Below, piece by piece: positions 1 to 7,812 of a stretch of DNA of 13,152 bases (position 1 is the first letter of the stretch; each line of letters opens with the position of its first letter). The notes under the pieces were generated by a model. It did no database searches, was not told the origin of the DNA, and saw only the letters and a list, made by a program, of their open reading frames with translations. The stretch covers positions 1 through 13,152 of the forward strand of contig CBDVEQ010000058.1 in the NCBI GenBank assembly GCA_965373045.1, in the 5' to 3' direction. This DNA comes from DAOVDI01 sp965373045. GTDB taxonomy: Bacteria > Acidobacteriota > Aminicenantia > Aminicenantales > Aminicenantaceae. The translations under genes were made by a program, and so were the position numbers.

Positions 1-918
1 AATAAGCAGTAAAAGGTCCTTATGCAGATAAGGTTTTAAAACCGTAAAAAAACCCCAAAAAACAACCGACCCCGCCAGCCATCCCTTGACGGCAAAGGAA
101 CGGAAGGGGATAAACGGCAGCATCAGAGGAGTAAGGAAGGCACCGACAAAAAGAGCAACACCCCCCATAAGCAGGAAGGGAAATCCTTGGTTCCAGGCTT
201 TGCTGAAAATGAATCCCTCCGTCTGCAATCCGAAGATGACAAAAAGAGCAAGAAGGTAGATCCAGGATTTTTTTAAAGCCGGGATGATTTCCATAGGGGT
301 TAAAATTAGTCTATCCCGGATAGGAAAACTGACAGTCCGCATAGCTTGTGTAGCCTTATTTCCGGCTTGGAGATAGGCTTTAATATCCCGGGCATAAACA
401 GGCCCGAAGAGAACGGAAAAGCCGGTTACTTTTTTAACAACATGGGCATGGATTCCCGGGGCCCCCAATTGGGGGACAATAATCCGCCGGTGTTTCACTA
501 TCTTATCCAGACCAGCTGATCTGATTTTTTCCACCAGTTCATTTGTCCCGAACGTGCCTTTGCCGGCAGCACACCAGACGTTGATACCTTTGGTATCGAG
601 CACCAAAATCCAAGTGTCGAGTCTCGTCAGTTCCCTACGCAGGATATCGAAACTGAGTTTATAATTAGCCGAAACCAGAACCGGAGATTTGTCATCCGGA
701 CGGCCGGCCGCATAAAGTCCGGGAGCCACCTTGTATTTCATCCGGAAGGAACTGATACGTGCCCTAATCTGACCGAGTGAATCCTTTCTTGACCACTGGG
801 TTTTAATGCGGATGACTTTTCCAGCATCGCAGTCTACAGCTCCATCGACCCAGGGTGCATCGATCGATGCCTCTGGTGAGAGATATTTATTTTCTGTGTA
901 TCTAACGTCCTTATCCAT
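1..918 (-). CDS. hgcA: HgcA, corrinoid protein for mercury methylation (3' end outside window)
   Basis: The frame read from ATG 918 stays open for 306 codons to the window edge, so the C-terminus is missing. Residues 113-120 are NVWCAAGK, the cap-helix signature of HgcA, and Cys116 is the expected ligand to the cobalt of the corrinoid. Flanking family segments are also present: PGLYAAG (66-72), SANYKLSFD (83-91) and VPQLGAPG (148-155). The soluble corrinoid domain (about 55-200) is followed by hydrophobic membrane segments near 218-232, 245-270 and 278-295, with a further one starting at the edge. From family knowledge, HgcA transfers a methyl group to Hg(II) and is re-reduced by the ferredoxin-like HgcB, usually encoded just downstream (here off the left side). 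A stop codon (TAA, 933-931) just upstream fixes the start. No good Shine-Dalgarno site is present at normal distance; a GGAGGG lies 22 nt away. Identification is very secure; methylation activity is inferred. Confidence 0.94.
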   Translation of the reverse strand, partial: MDKDVRYTENKYLSPEASIDAPWVDGAVDCDAGKVIRIKTQWSRKDSLGQIRARISSFRMKYKVAPGLYAAGRPDDKSPVLVSANYKLSFDILRRELTRLDTWILVLDTKGINVWCAAGKGTFGTNELVEKIRSAGLDKIVKHRRIIVPQLGAPGIHAHVVKKVTGFSVLFGPVYARDIKAYLQAGNKATQAMRTVSFPIRDRLILTPMEIIPALKKSWIYLLALFVIFGLQTEGFIFSKAWNQGFPFLLMGGVALFVGAFLTPLMLPFIPFRSFAVKGWLAGSVVFWGFFTVLKPYLHKDLLLLI

Positions 919-985
919 TATTATGCTATATTAGGATTAGCCCTCCATTCTATTTCGAATACTTTTTTAACAGTTGTTTACTATT

Positions 986-3900
986 TTATTTCCTTGTTAG
1001 CAGCAAGGCCAGCCTCTTCCTCGCATCCTCAACCTCAGCTATACCGGGGTCAGCGTCTTTCCAGAGGTCGAGGAATTTTGAGTAATGCTCTATGGCTTTG
1101 CCTTTCCAGCCTTTTTCCTCATACAAATTGGCCAACCAAAAATGATATTTGGGATGGATGAGGCGGCGGTCTTTGCTGTTTGGATCAAATGTGATCAGCC
1201 GCTCGTACTCGGCAATGGCATCATCCAATTTTCCCTTTTGTTTATACGCTCTTGCCATTGTATCTCTTATAAATGGCCGGTTGTAGACCAGAGGGGCCAG
1301 ATCGGAACTCCAGGTTGGGAATCTTAAAAGAGATGTCTTTTTACAGGCTGTTAGGGCCATTTCAAATGATCCTTCAGCCAGGAAAATTTCAGCCGTTAAT
1401 AATTCATGTTTAAACTCTGCTAATTCTTTAGAGGACTTGATCTTGGGTAAAGTGGATTTAATTTCCCCAAGCCTCGACTTTGCGTCATTGATCCGTCCTG
1501 CTTTCAAGTCAATCAATCCAAGGAGAAAATTATAACTTATAGAGTAATTAGGTTTGTAATCAGGGCTGCGTTGAACAGAAATATCAAAGTAGCTTTTAAG
1601 GTGTTTGCGGCTGAGTTCAAGCTCTCCTCTGTCATAATAGATCCATCCTAAAAGCCAGTTCGCGCGGGCTTTTGTTAATTCGTTTCCCACTGAGTCCGCC
1701 AGAGTTATAGCCTTTCGTATATCTCCAAGGGAATGGTCCAAGTTCCCGAGCCAATACCTGTAAAACCCCTTCCAGATATAACCTGCCGCTTTATCCCCGG
1801 GGGAAGTGGACATGCTAATAAATTGGTCGATCCACTCCTTTGCCGAGGCATAATCTTCCTTTAAAGCAAAAATATAGGCCAACGGCAGGCTTGAGAAAAA
1901 CTCAGGTTTAATCGCTAAGGCTTCTTGATATTTAGCAGCCGCATCTTCCAGACGCCCCATTTGAAAATAGAGCTCAGCAAGAGAATCAAGGGGGTTGGCA
2001 GCACCCGGTAAAACAGAGGCATATCTTTTAAAATATTCGATCGCCTTTTCAAAATTCCCCTTCCTACTAAAAGCATAGGCGATCATATTTAAAGCATCCG
2101 GGAACTCCGGGTCCAGTTCCAAAGCTTTATTTAATTTTTCAAGCGCCAGATCTAATTTATTAGCTTGATAGTAAACTACGCCTAAATAATAATGATCATT
2201 CTTTTCCTTGGGAAATTCTTTTAATAACCGGACAAAAGCCTGCACCGCTTTATCCAAATTTCTCTCTCTCAATAAATAACAATGGATTTCTATTATAAGT
2301 TTTTCTTTTCTCGAAGCTTTATCTGTCAAGGCTATGACGCTGTCAAGGGCTTTATTCATGGCATTTGTATCACCCAGTTCCTGGTATACTAAAACCAGAC
2401 GAAGATAAGCTGATACAAACTGCGGGTCGATCTCTATGGCCTTCTCAAAAAATCGCCGGGCTTCATCGTGGTAGAATTTTTCTTCAGCCTGTCTCCCCAG
2501 TAAATAGTAATTATAAGCTTCGGTCGAAGTGGTGGTGACATCGGTAATTTTTGTCTGGGCTGCTTCAATTCTTTGTTTAGATATGCCTATACCGTGTGAG
2601 ATCTCCTTGCTCAGCTGATCGATCTGAGAGTTGAGGATGCTTCCCTCCCCTTGGCCTTTGGAACTGGCACTCCTTAGGAGTTTCTTGCTCTTAGTATCCA
2701 GAACCTTAACGTCTGTGACAAAAACATTCCCGGCTTTGCCAAAACTTCCCAGGACGATCGCATCGATCCCTTCCTTCAGGCTGAGCTCAAATCCCAGATC
2801 CTGGTCAATAAATTCCACATCATACTTTCCCATTTGCTTAAGAATATCCCGCATCCGCTCCCAGGTGGTAACCTGAAAATACCCTGATTGCTCCAGACTG
2901 GTTATTAAAAGATTGGGAATGATTTTCCTCAAATGGTCATAGGTTTTATCGCCAGTCAAGTTTTCAAAGCTAATAACGGCCACGGAATGTCTTTCTTCCC
3001 ATGGAATCCGGGTGTCTTTATGGAAAAAAACCTGCCAAAGGACAAAGGTTATAACTAAAAGGGCAAGCAGAGCAAGAGCCGGGATAAAGACTTTTTTTGG
3101 GCTGAATGAGACTGTTATTTCTTTTGATGTGAGGGATTTGCGTTTTGGCTCGACTCTTTGAGTCGTAGTAATACCTTGCTCTATCCGGGTCAGTTCAGAA
3201 CCTACCTCTCCGGCACTTTGATACCGGTTTTCTTTTTCCTTTTCCAGGCACTTGAGGATTACCCGGCTTAAGTCTTCAGGAATCTGAGCGTTAAGTACTC
3301 TGGGATTCTTCGGGATCTCGCTCTTTTGCTTCACACCAACAGCAAAAGGCGTATCTGCCTCAAAGGGAAGTTGCCCTGTTGTCATCTCATAAAGAATGAT
3401 CCCCAGCGAATAAATATCAGACCTTTGGTCAGTATCCTTTGCTTCCACCTGCTCAGGGCTCATGTACTCAGGCGTACCGATCATCACTCCGGCGCCCGTT
3501 ATCCCTTTGCCCTTTACTGTTCTGGCTATCCCGAAATCCATGATCTTAGCGTTGCCCTCATTATCGATCATGATATTGCTGGGCTTGAGGTCGCGGTGGA
3601 CAATTCCTAGGCTGTGCGCCTCCGTCAATCCCCCGCAGATCTGCTTGGCGATTAAAATCGCCCTGGCTGTGCTTATGGGAGCTGCCCGCCGGATAAATGA
3701 TTTTAAATCCTCCCCGGATACATACTCCATGGTAATGTAGTGCCTGCCCTTCTCCTCACCCAGGTCAAACATCCCACAGACATTCCTGTGTCTTATCTTG
3801 CGGGCGAAGGTCAGTTCATTTCGAAATCTTTCGATCGTCTTTTTATCAAGAGCGATTTCCGGCTTTATGAGCTTTAGGGCTATTTCTTCTCTAGTCCTCT

Positions 3901-4123
3901 TATCCTCAACACGATATACTTTGCCCATTCCTCCCCTGCCCAGCTCTTCGATAATCAGGTAGCGATCTGCAAAAGTGGTTCCGCGTGTCAATTCATCGAC
4001 CGAAGTCTCTAGGGTTTTAGTGAAAGGTACTTGGGCGTCATCAGGGGGCTCTAACTGAGTCCCGCAATCTTTACAAAACTTGGAATCATCGGGATTGACA
4101 GTATCACACTTCGGGCAATTCAT
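986..4123 (-). CDS. Transmembrane Ser/Thr protein kinase with zinc ribbon, TolB-like region and TPR repeats
   Basis: A 1045-residue sensor-type kinase. Domains in order: N-terminal zinc ribbon (C3, C6, C17, C20); Hanks-type kinase (about 55-315) with glycine loop GRGGMGKVY (62-70), catalytic Lys84, HRDLKPSN (Asp178), DFG (Asp196) and GTPEYMSPEQ; one membrane helix (about 345-368); a TolB/FlgO-like segment beginning SVAVISFENLTG (about 380-525); then many TPR-like helical pairs to about residue 1035. The catalytic residues are complete, so an active RD kinase is expected, with the kinase inside the cell and the TPR part outside the membrane. I chose ATG 4123 because GGGGAG lies 8 nt upstream and the protein then begins directly with the zinc ribbon; an upstream in-frame TTG at 4168 is less likely. 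It is preceded by a leader repeat with promoter and followed 67 nt later by hgcA. Its substrates are unknown. Confidence 0.92.
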   Translation of the reverse strand: MNCPKCDTVNPDDSKFCKDCGTQLEPPDDAQVPFTKTLETSVDELTRGTTFADRYLIIEELGRGGMGKVYRVEDKRTREEIALKLIKPEIALDKKTIERFRNELTFARKIRHRNVCGMFDLGEEKGRHYITMEYVSGEDLKSFIRRAAPISTARAILIAKQICGGLTEAHSLGIVHRDLKPSNIMIDNEGNAKIMDFGIARTVKGKGITGAGVMIGTPEYMSPEQVEAKDTDQRSDIYSLGIILYEMTTGQLPFEADTPFAVGVKQKSEIPKNPRVLNAQIPEDLSRVILKCLEKEKENRYQSAGEVGSELTRIEQGITTTQRVEPKRKSLTSKEITVSFSPKKVFIPALALLALLVITFVLWQVFFHKDTRIPWEERHSVAVISFENLTGDKTYDHLRKIIPNLLITSLEQSGYFQVTTWERMRDILKQMGKYDVEFIDQDLGFELSLKEGIDAIVLGSFGKAGNVFVTDVKVLDTKSKKLLRSASSKGQGEGSILNSQIDQLSKEISHGIGISKQRIEAAQTKITDVTTTSTEAYNYYLLGRQAEEKFYHDEARRFFEKAIEIDPQFVSAYLRLVLVYQELGDTNAMNKALDSVIALTDKASRKEKLIIEIHCYLLRERNLDKAVQAFVRLLKEFPKEKNDHYYLGVVYYQANKLDLALEKLNKALELDPEFPDALNMIAYAFSRKGNFEKAIEYFKRYASVLPGAANPLDSLAELYFQMGRLEDAAAKYQEALAIKPEFFSSLPLAYIFALKEDYASAKEWIDQFISMSTSPGDKAAGYIWKGFYRYWLGNLDHSLGDIRKAITLADSVGNELTKARANWLLGWIYYDRGELELSRKHLKSYFDISVQRSPDYKPNYSISYNFLLGLIDLKAGRINDAKSRLGEIKSTLPKIKSSKELAEFKHELLTAEIFLAEGSFEMALTACKKTSLLRFPTWSSDLAPLVYNRPFIRDTMARAYKQKGKLDDAIAEYERLITFDPNSKDRRLIHPKYHFWLANLYEEKGWKGKAIEHYSKFLDLWKDADPGIAEVEDARKRLALLLTRK

Positions 4124-4172
4124 GCTGATTCTCCCCTTTGACACCATAAGAATTTTGTTTTTTGGCAAACAT
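4104..4172 (-). other. Possible leader mini-ORF in copy A
   Basis: ATG 4172 opens a 22-codon frame beginning MFAKKQNSYGV. It shares KK-x-x-SYGV with the mini-ORF of copy C and ends in TGA inside the start of the kinase gene in another frame. The shared residues may simply reflect shared DNA. Confidence 0.2.
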
Positions 4173-4290
4173 AGATTTCCGGTTTATTTTGTTCAATTTC
4201 TACCCTCTGACCCGCTGCATCAACAATAATATACAGAACAAACATATCCAGTCAACAATAAGTCCGCAGGAAAGAGAGAATTTCATAGAC
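4141..4290 (-). repeat. Promoter-leader repeat, copy A (upstream of the kinase)
   Basis: This stretch matches 5130-5280 and 10276-10428 in the same orientation. Copies A and C share identical blocks around the -35 site and in the GTCCGCAGG region; by hand count they differ at about 11 of 88 core positions (4203-4290 against 10340-10427). The match continues, with gaps, to the segment CACCATAAGAA (4142-4152), almost to the start codon of the kinase gene. Confidence 0.85.
4226..4255 (-). promoter_or_regulatory. Sigma-70-like promoter in copy A
   Basis: On the minus strand TTGACT (4255-4250) is followed after 18 nt by TATTAT (4231-4226); TATATT with a 16-nt spacer is an alternative. It would give a leader of about 95 nt before the kinase ATG. 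The element is kept in all three repeat copies. Confidence 0.6.
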
Positions 4291-4298
4291 TTCGACTT

Positions 4299-4634
4299 TC
4301 ATACAGATTTAGATCTTTCCTCAGCTGCCATTTCTTTCTTAAGCCAAGCAGCATAATCTTTATTAATACCTACTAAACTAATAGCAATTATTTCCGGAAC
4401 ATCGTAGGGATGTAACTTAGTAATTTGCCTTGCTAATCTTTTAAATAAGCTCTTCTTGGTCTTTATAATTAAAATTCTCTCTTTAGCTTTATCGATTCTA
4501 CCCTGCCACCAGAAAAAAGAGTGTACGTCCTGGGTAATACTAACACAAGCACAAAGCCTCTTAGAAAGAATAGCTTTAGATATCGAGTTAGCAACCTTTA
4601 AACTAGGAACAGTAACAAAGACCACAACGAACAT
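4299..4634 (-). CDS. cutA: CutA-like divalent-cation tolerance protein
   Basis: A 111-residue protein of the usual CutA1 length. Recognised from the N-terminal strand VVVFVTVPS, the central FWWQGRID (41-48), the following KERILIIKT (51-59) and the C-terminal HPYDVPEIIAI (75-85), which is the family's most conserved block. CutA1 proteins form compact trimers with a ferredoxin-like fold and have been linked to copper and other divalent-metal tolerance, although their true job is unsettled. The start at ATG 4634 has an AAAGGA ribosome site that overlaps the stop codon of the flavodoxin gene, and the two genes are 12 nt apart, so they are almost certainly co-transcribed and probably translationally coupled. 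No terminator is visible between its stop and the leader repeat of the kinase gene. Confidence 0.9.
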   Translation of the reverse strand: MFVVVFVTVPSLKVANSISKAILSKRLCACVSITQDVHSFFWWQGRIDKAKERILIIKTKKSLFKRLARQITKLHPYDVPEIIAISLVGINKDYAAWLKKEMAAEERSKSV

Positions 4635-4646
4635 GAGATAATTCCT

Positions 4647-5117
4647 TTAAGCCCTAGTTTTAAGAAGCTTAGCAAACCTCTGAGCAAACCTTAGGCAATT
4701 ACTCTTGGCCCTGTTATCAACCGAATTTATAGCTACCGGACCGTAATGATCTCCTTTAGGATCTCCCTGAATAATCATACCATGGATAAGCATGGCTTCT
4801 AATATCGAAAGTATGGTAGTCTCGTTACCGCCGGCAATATTTGCCGATGAGCTAAAAGCACCGCCGATCTTACCGTCTAGGCTCCCATGATGAGCATTGC
4901 TTTCATCAAGCAGTTTCTTTACCTGATAAGCTAAGGTTCCGTAATAAGTAGGTGAACCGATTATAATCCCTTCAAATTCAAGCATATCCGAGAGTTTAAC
5001 CTGAGTAACTTCGGTTAAACTTACTTCTAAATCTTGTTTTTTAAGCTCTGCAGCAATTATTTCAGCCATCTTCTTAGTTACGCCGCCTCGGGAATAATAA
5101 GCTACTAAAACCCTCAT
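4647..5117 (-). CDS. Flavodoxin-family protein (WrbA/NADPH-quinone reductase-like)
   Basis: A 156-residue flavodoxin-fold protein. The FMN phosphate loop is YSRGGVTKK (8-16). GSPTYYGTLA (54-63) and the FSSSANIAGGNET segment (88-100) correspond to the flavin-contacting loops of the WrbA group, and the LIHGMIIQG stretch (110-118) is also typical of that group. Such proteins bind FMN and reduce quinones or act as electron carriers; which applies here cannot be told from sequence. It is somewhat shorter than WrbA (about 200 residues). AGGAGG lies 6 nt before ATG 5117. It is the first gene of an operon with cutA and is preceded by a copy of the promoter-leader repeat. Confidence 0.85.
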   Translation of the reverse strand: MRVLVAYYSRGGVTKKMAEIIAAELKKQDLEVSLTEVTQVKLSDMLEFEGIIIGSPTYYGTLAYQVKKLLDESNAHHGSLDGKIGGAFSSSANIAGGNETTILSILEAMLIHGMIIQGDPKGDHYGPVAINSVDNRAKSNCLRFAQRFAKLLKTRA

Positions 5118-5119
5118 AT

Positions 5120-5158
5120 TTAACCTCCTGATCTTAAGGAATTTCTTTTATTGTTCAT
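5120..5158 (-). other. Possible leader mini-ORF in copy B
   Basis: ATG 5158 opens a 12-codon frame, MNNKRNSLRSGG, ending in TAA 2 nt before the flavodoxin ATG. GCGGAG lies 6 nt upstream as a plausible ribosome site, and the flavodoxin's own Shine-Dalgarno site is inside its last codons. Whether it is translated is unknown. Confidence 0.3.
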
Positions 5159-5280
5159 GACAATCTCCGCTCAATTTCATCAAATTTCCAGCCTCTGAGC
5201 TGTTGTATCAACAATAATACACAGAACAGACATATTCAGTCAAAGAGAAATCCGCAGGAAATAGAGAATTCCATAGAATC
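5130..5280 (-). repeat. Promoter-leader repeat, copy B (upstream of flavodoxin-cutA)
   Basis: Second copy of the repeat. It shares with copy C the TTGTTCATGAC segment (5151-5161 here), CAAATTTCCA, CTCTGAGCTG and the whole promoter block, with a few substitutions in the distal part (AATCCGCAGGAAATAGAG). The strong Shine-Dalgarno site of the flavodoxin gene lies just outside its end. Confidence 0.83.
5214..5243 (-). promoter_or_regulatory. Sigma-70-like promoter in copy B
   Basis: On the minus strand TTGACT (5243-5238), an 18-nt spacer and TATTAT (5219-5214). The predicted transcript reads into flavodoxin and cutA with a leader of about 90 nt. Confidence 0.6.
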
Positions 5281-5532
5281 TGAAAAGAATAGTCAAAATC
5301 AAACCAGATGTCTACAAACCGAGGCTGATTTTCAGGGCATTATTGACTTCAAACAGCCTTTTGGCATCCAGGCTTTTAAGCTTTTTAATAATCCGCTTTA
5401 AAACTAATCAGCAAATAAGCACTTTCCCGCATAGTCGTTTTCCCAGCGCAGGAATTTAGTACCGAAAATTATTGAAGGCGGAGTAACCATTGCCGGCGAC
5501 GGCGTCCGCTGCAGCTCTGTAATATCCGGCTC
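5281..5532. other. Non-coding stretch between S9 peptidase and leader repeat
   Basis: Apart from the MazF-like remnant, it holds one short minus-strand frame at 5490-5404 (28 codons from an ATG, containing FLRWENDYAGK) that looks protein-like but matches nothing I recognise. It also holds a small GCCG-GCGA-CGGC stem near 5492-5503 without a T-run. No intact gene or terminator is visible. Confidence 0.4.
5312..5410 (-). pseudogene. Remnant of a MazF/PemK-type toxin gene (C-terminus only)
   Basis: The minus-strand frame between a TGA (5410-5408) and the TAG at 5314-5312 reads LVLKRIIKKLKS then LDAKRLFEVNNALKISLGL. This fits the C-terminal helix of MazF-family toxins, where the pattern is Arg-Leu, a Leu-Asp or Leu-Ser turn, then Val-x-x-Ala-Leu-x-Ile-Ser-Leu-Gly-Leu. 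No MazF core or antitoxin is seen upstream, so this is a decayed fragment. The call rests on about 28 residues of pattern matching. Confidence 0.5.
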
Positions 5533-7812
5533 TTATTTGTGGCGGGGCCCCGGGGGCATATTTTTATTCAGAAACCCGGTCATGAGTTCCCGGAGGTGGC
5601 GGGAAGTATTATCTCTTTCATGGATACCATGTGAGCGCATGGGATATTCCATCATAGAAAACATCTTGTTGTGTTTGATCAATTCATTGATCAGGTGTTC
5701 ACAGTTCTGATAATGGCAGTTGTCATCACCGGAGCCGTGTATAAGCAGCAGGCTGCCGGCTAAATTATGTGCATGAGTAATGGGAGAGCCATCACGGTAC
5801 CCTTCCACATTGTCATCCGGCATCCCCATATAGCGTTCCTGGTAGCAGGTATCATAAAATTTCTGATTACTGATAAATGCAATAGCTATCCCAGTTTTAT
5901 ATATCTCGGGAAAACGGAACATACAATTCAAGGTCATGGAACCGCCCCCGCTCCATCCCCAGATACCGATTCTATCCGGATCAACAAAATCCCACTGCAT
6001 TATCTTGCGGGCAGCCGCTGCCTGATCAAATGATGCCAGGATCCCGATCTGGCGGTATATGCTTTTCCTCCATTTCCGCCCTCGAGGAACATTGGTTCCC
6101 CGGTTGTCAATACTCATGATCAAGTATCCCTGCTGCGCCAGCAGTTGATGCCACAGATCCCCGCCCGACCAGTTGTCCTGAACCGTTGAGCTCCACGGCT
6201 CTCCGTAAACATGAAAAAACACCGGATATTTTGCGGCCGGATCAAAATCATAGGGTTTTATCATCCATCCGTCCAATTCTACTCCCGGCTCGATCTCGAC
6301 TTTAAAAAATTCGCGCTGCCTGATCTTAAGCTGGGCGTATTTAGCTTTCAGTTCTGCATTTTCTTCCAGGACCCGAACCCGGTTATGCCCGGGCAGGCTG
6401 ACCAGGTCGATCAAGGGTGGAGTGGCGCTTTTAGAAAAAGTATGAATAGCCCAGGCTGCATCCGGCGAAATCTGATACCGGTGGTGACCCGGTTGGAGGC
6501 TCGGGCTCAATCTTTCCATTTCGCCCTTCCCATCGATCCTGGAACGAAAGAGATAACGATAGATATAATCATCGGGAGAAGCGATATAATAGATGTAGCC
6601 GTTTTTTTCATCGATCTTTTCCAGGCTGATGACATCATAATCCCCTGGAGTAATCAATTTAACTTCCTTCCCGTCCCGTGAAACCCGATAAACATGTTTC
6701 CACCCATCCCGCTCGCTGCTCCACATAAAATATTTTCCCTGATCCAGCCAATAAAGGTCATCGGTGATATCCACCCAGGCTTTATCCTGCTCGGTTAAAA
6801 TAGTTTTGACCTTACCGGTCGTGCAGTCCCCCAGCATCACGAGGTTGCGGTTTTGCAGCCGGTTAAGCTGCTGGATAACGACTTCCTGAGATCCGGCTGC
6901 CCAATCCATGCGGGCAAGATAGTGGTTGCGAGGATCTCCGGGAATCTCAAACCAGCGGGTTTTACCTTCCTCTGCTCCTACCACTCCGATCCGGGCAGCC
7001 GGATTTGCCGTGCCTACTTTAGGATAAGGAATAGGTATCAACTCAGGATAGACGGAATCCAGGTTGTTTATCATATAAAAAATACCGATACCTTCGGTAT
7101 CCATCTGCCAGTAAGCGATCTTTTGACTGTCAGGGCTCCAGCGGAAGCCATCCCGTAAAGACAGCTCCTCTTCGTACAGCCAATCAAAAGTCCCGTTGAT
7201 GATATTATCACCACCATCAATCGTTATTTGTTTAATCTTTCCCGAAAGAAGTGATTCGACATAGATATTCTTTTCACTCACATACGCAACTTTTTTTGCA
7301 TCCGGTGAAAATTTGGCGAATTTCATGGTCGTGGATTTAACTGTCCGGCCCAACTGCTTGAGCTTTAAACTGTCCAATTCCAGGACCCAGTAATCTCCGC
7401 GAGTATTTTGTCTCCAAACGCGACGGGTATTAGTGAAGATCAACAAGCGGCGGCCGTCCGTTGACCAGGTATAATTGCTGATTTCAAGCGGTTTATCTTT
7501 TCCTTCCGGAATCAAATTTTTTGCCTCTACCAGAATCGAACGTTTCCCGCTCCGGGTGTCATAGTAAACAATATCTTTTCCCTTTACTTCTGCGGATTCT
7601 TCCAGTGTCGTATAGCCTTTTCCGTCCTCCAGCCAGCGGGCGGGCCCGTAGCGTTTAGGCGTAAACTCTTTATCAGTGTAGATCCTTTTTAAGCTCAGCT
7701 TGGCGGGATCCTCCTGCCGGGCAATAAAACCCTGTGATAGAAATAGGATAGTCACGACCGTTATGAACCTGATAAGGGAGTTTTTCTTTAACTCAGATAT
7801 GGTTCTATTCAC
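5533..7812 (-). CDS. Exported dipeptidyl peptidase IV-type serine peptidase (S9B)
   Basis: A 759-residue prolyl-oligopeptidase-family enzyme. An N-terminal hydrophobic segment (about 14-30) indicates export. A beta-propeller region follows and contains the double-glutamate motif DWLYEEELS (210-218), which in DPP-IV anchors the substrate amino terminus. The C-terminal alpha/beta-hydrolase domain (about 500-750) carries the oxyanion Tyr536 (VYGEP), nucleophile Ser621 (GWSGGGS), Asp696 (HGSGDDNCH) and His728 (RSHGI), so the triad is intact. The expected reaction is removal of X-Pro or X-Ala dipeptides from peptide N-termini in the periplasm or at the cell surface. The start is GTG 7812 with GGAGG 5 nt upstream; the gene overlaps the end of the GH95 gene by 8 nt, so translation is coupled. 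No strong terminator follows the stop. Confidence 0.93.
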   Translation of the reverse strand: MNRTISELKKNSLIRFITVVTILFLSQGFIARQEDPAKLSLKRIYTDKEFTPKRYGPARWLEDGKGYTTLEESAEVKGKDIVYYDTRSGKRSILVEAKNLIPEGKDKPLEISNYTWSTDGRRLLIFTNTRRVWRQNTRGDYWVLELDSLKLKQLGRTVKSTTMKFAKFSPDAKKVAYVSEKNIYVESLLSGKIKQITIDGGDNIINGTFDWLYEEELSLRDGFRWSPDSQKIAYWQMDTEGIGIFYMINNLDSVYPELIPIPYPKVGTANPAARIGVVGAEEGKTRWFEIPGDPRNHYLARMDWAAGSQEVVIQQLNRLQNRNLVMLGDCTTGKVKTILTEQDKAWVDITDDLYWLDQGKYFMWSSERDGWKHVYRVSRDGKEVKLITPGDYDVISLEKIDEKNGYIYYIASPDDYIYRYLFRSRIDGKGEMERLSPSLQPGHHRYQISPDAAWAIHTFSKSATPPLIDLVSLPGHNRVRVLEENAELKAKYAQLKIRQREFFKVEIEPGVELDGWMIKPYDFDPAAKYPVFFHVYGEPWSSTVQDNWSGGDLWHQLLAQQGYLIMSIDNRGTNVPRGRKWRKSIYRQIGILASFDQAAAARKIMQWDFVDPDRIGIWGWSGGGSMTLNCMFRFPEIYKTGIAIAFISNQKFYDTCYQERYMGMPDDNVEGYRDGSPITHAHNLAGSLLLIHGSGDDNCHYQNCEHLINELIKHNKMFSMMEYPMRSHGIHERDNTSRHLRELMTGFLNKNMPPGPRHK

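Noticed and set aside
919..985. Separate promoter for hgcA
   Set aside because: Only weak AT-rich matches (for example TAGAAT) without a credible -35 at the right distance.
3326..3740. Plus-strand open frames opposite the kinase domain, and similar ones opposite the S9 and GH95 genes
   Set aside because: They are antisense to strongly conserved catalytic motifs and show no protein-family features or ribosome sites.
4124..4168. Longer kinase start at an in-frame TTG (4168)
   Set aside because: It adds 15 residues with no family support and lacks a ribosome site; ATG 4123 has GGGGAG 8 nt upstream and begins at the zinc ribbon.
4162..4356. Plus-strand frame through repeat copy A, also open in copies B and C
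   Set aside because: The copies are nearly identical DNA, so shared openness is not independent evidence; in copy A the frame runs on antisense to cutA and has no ribosome site.
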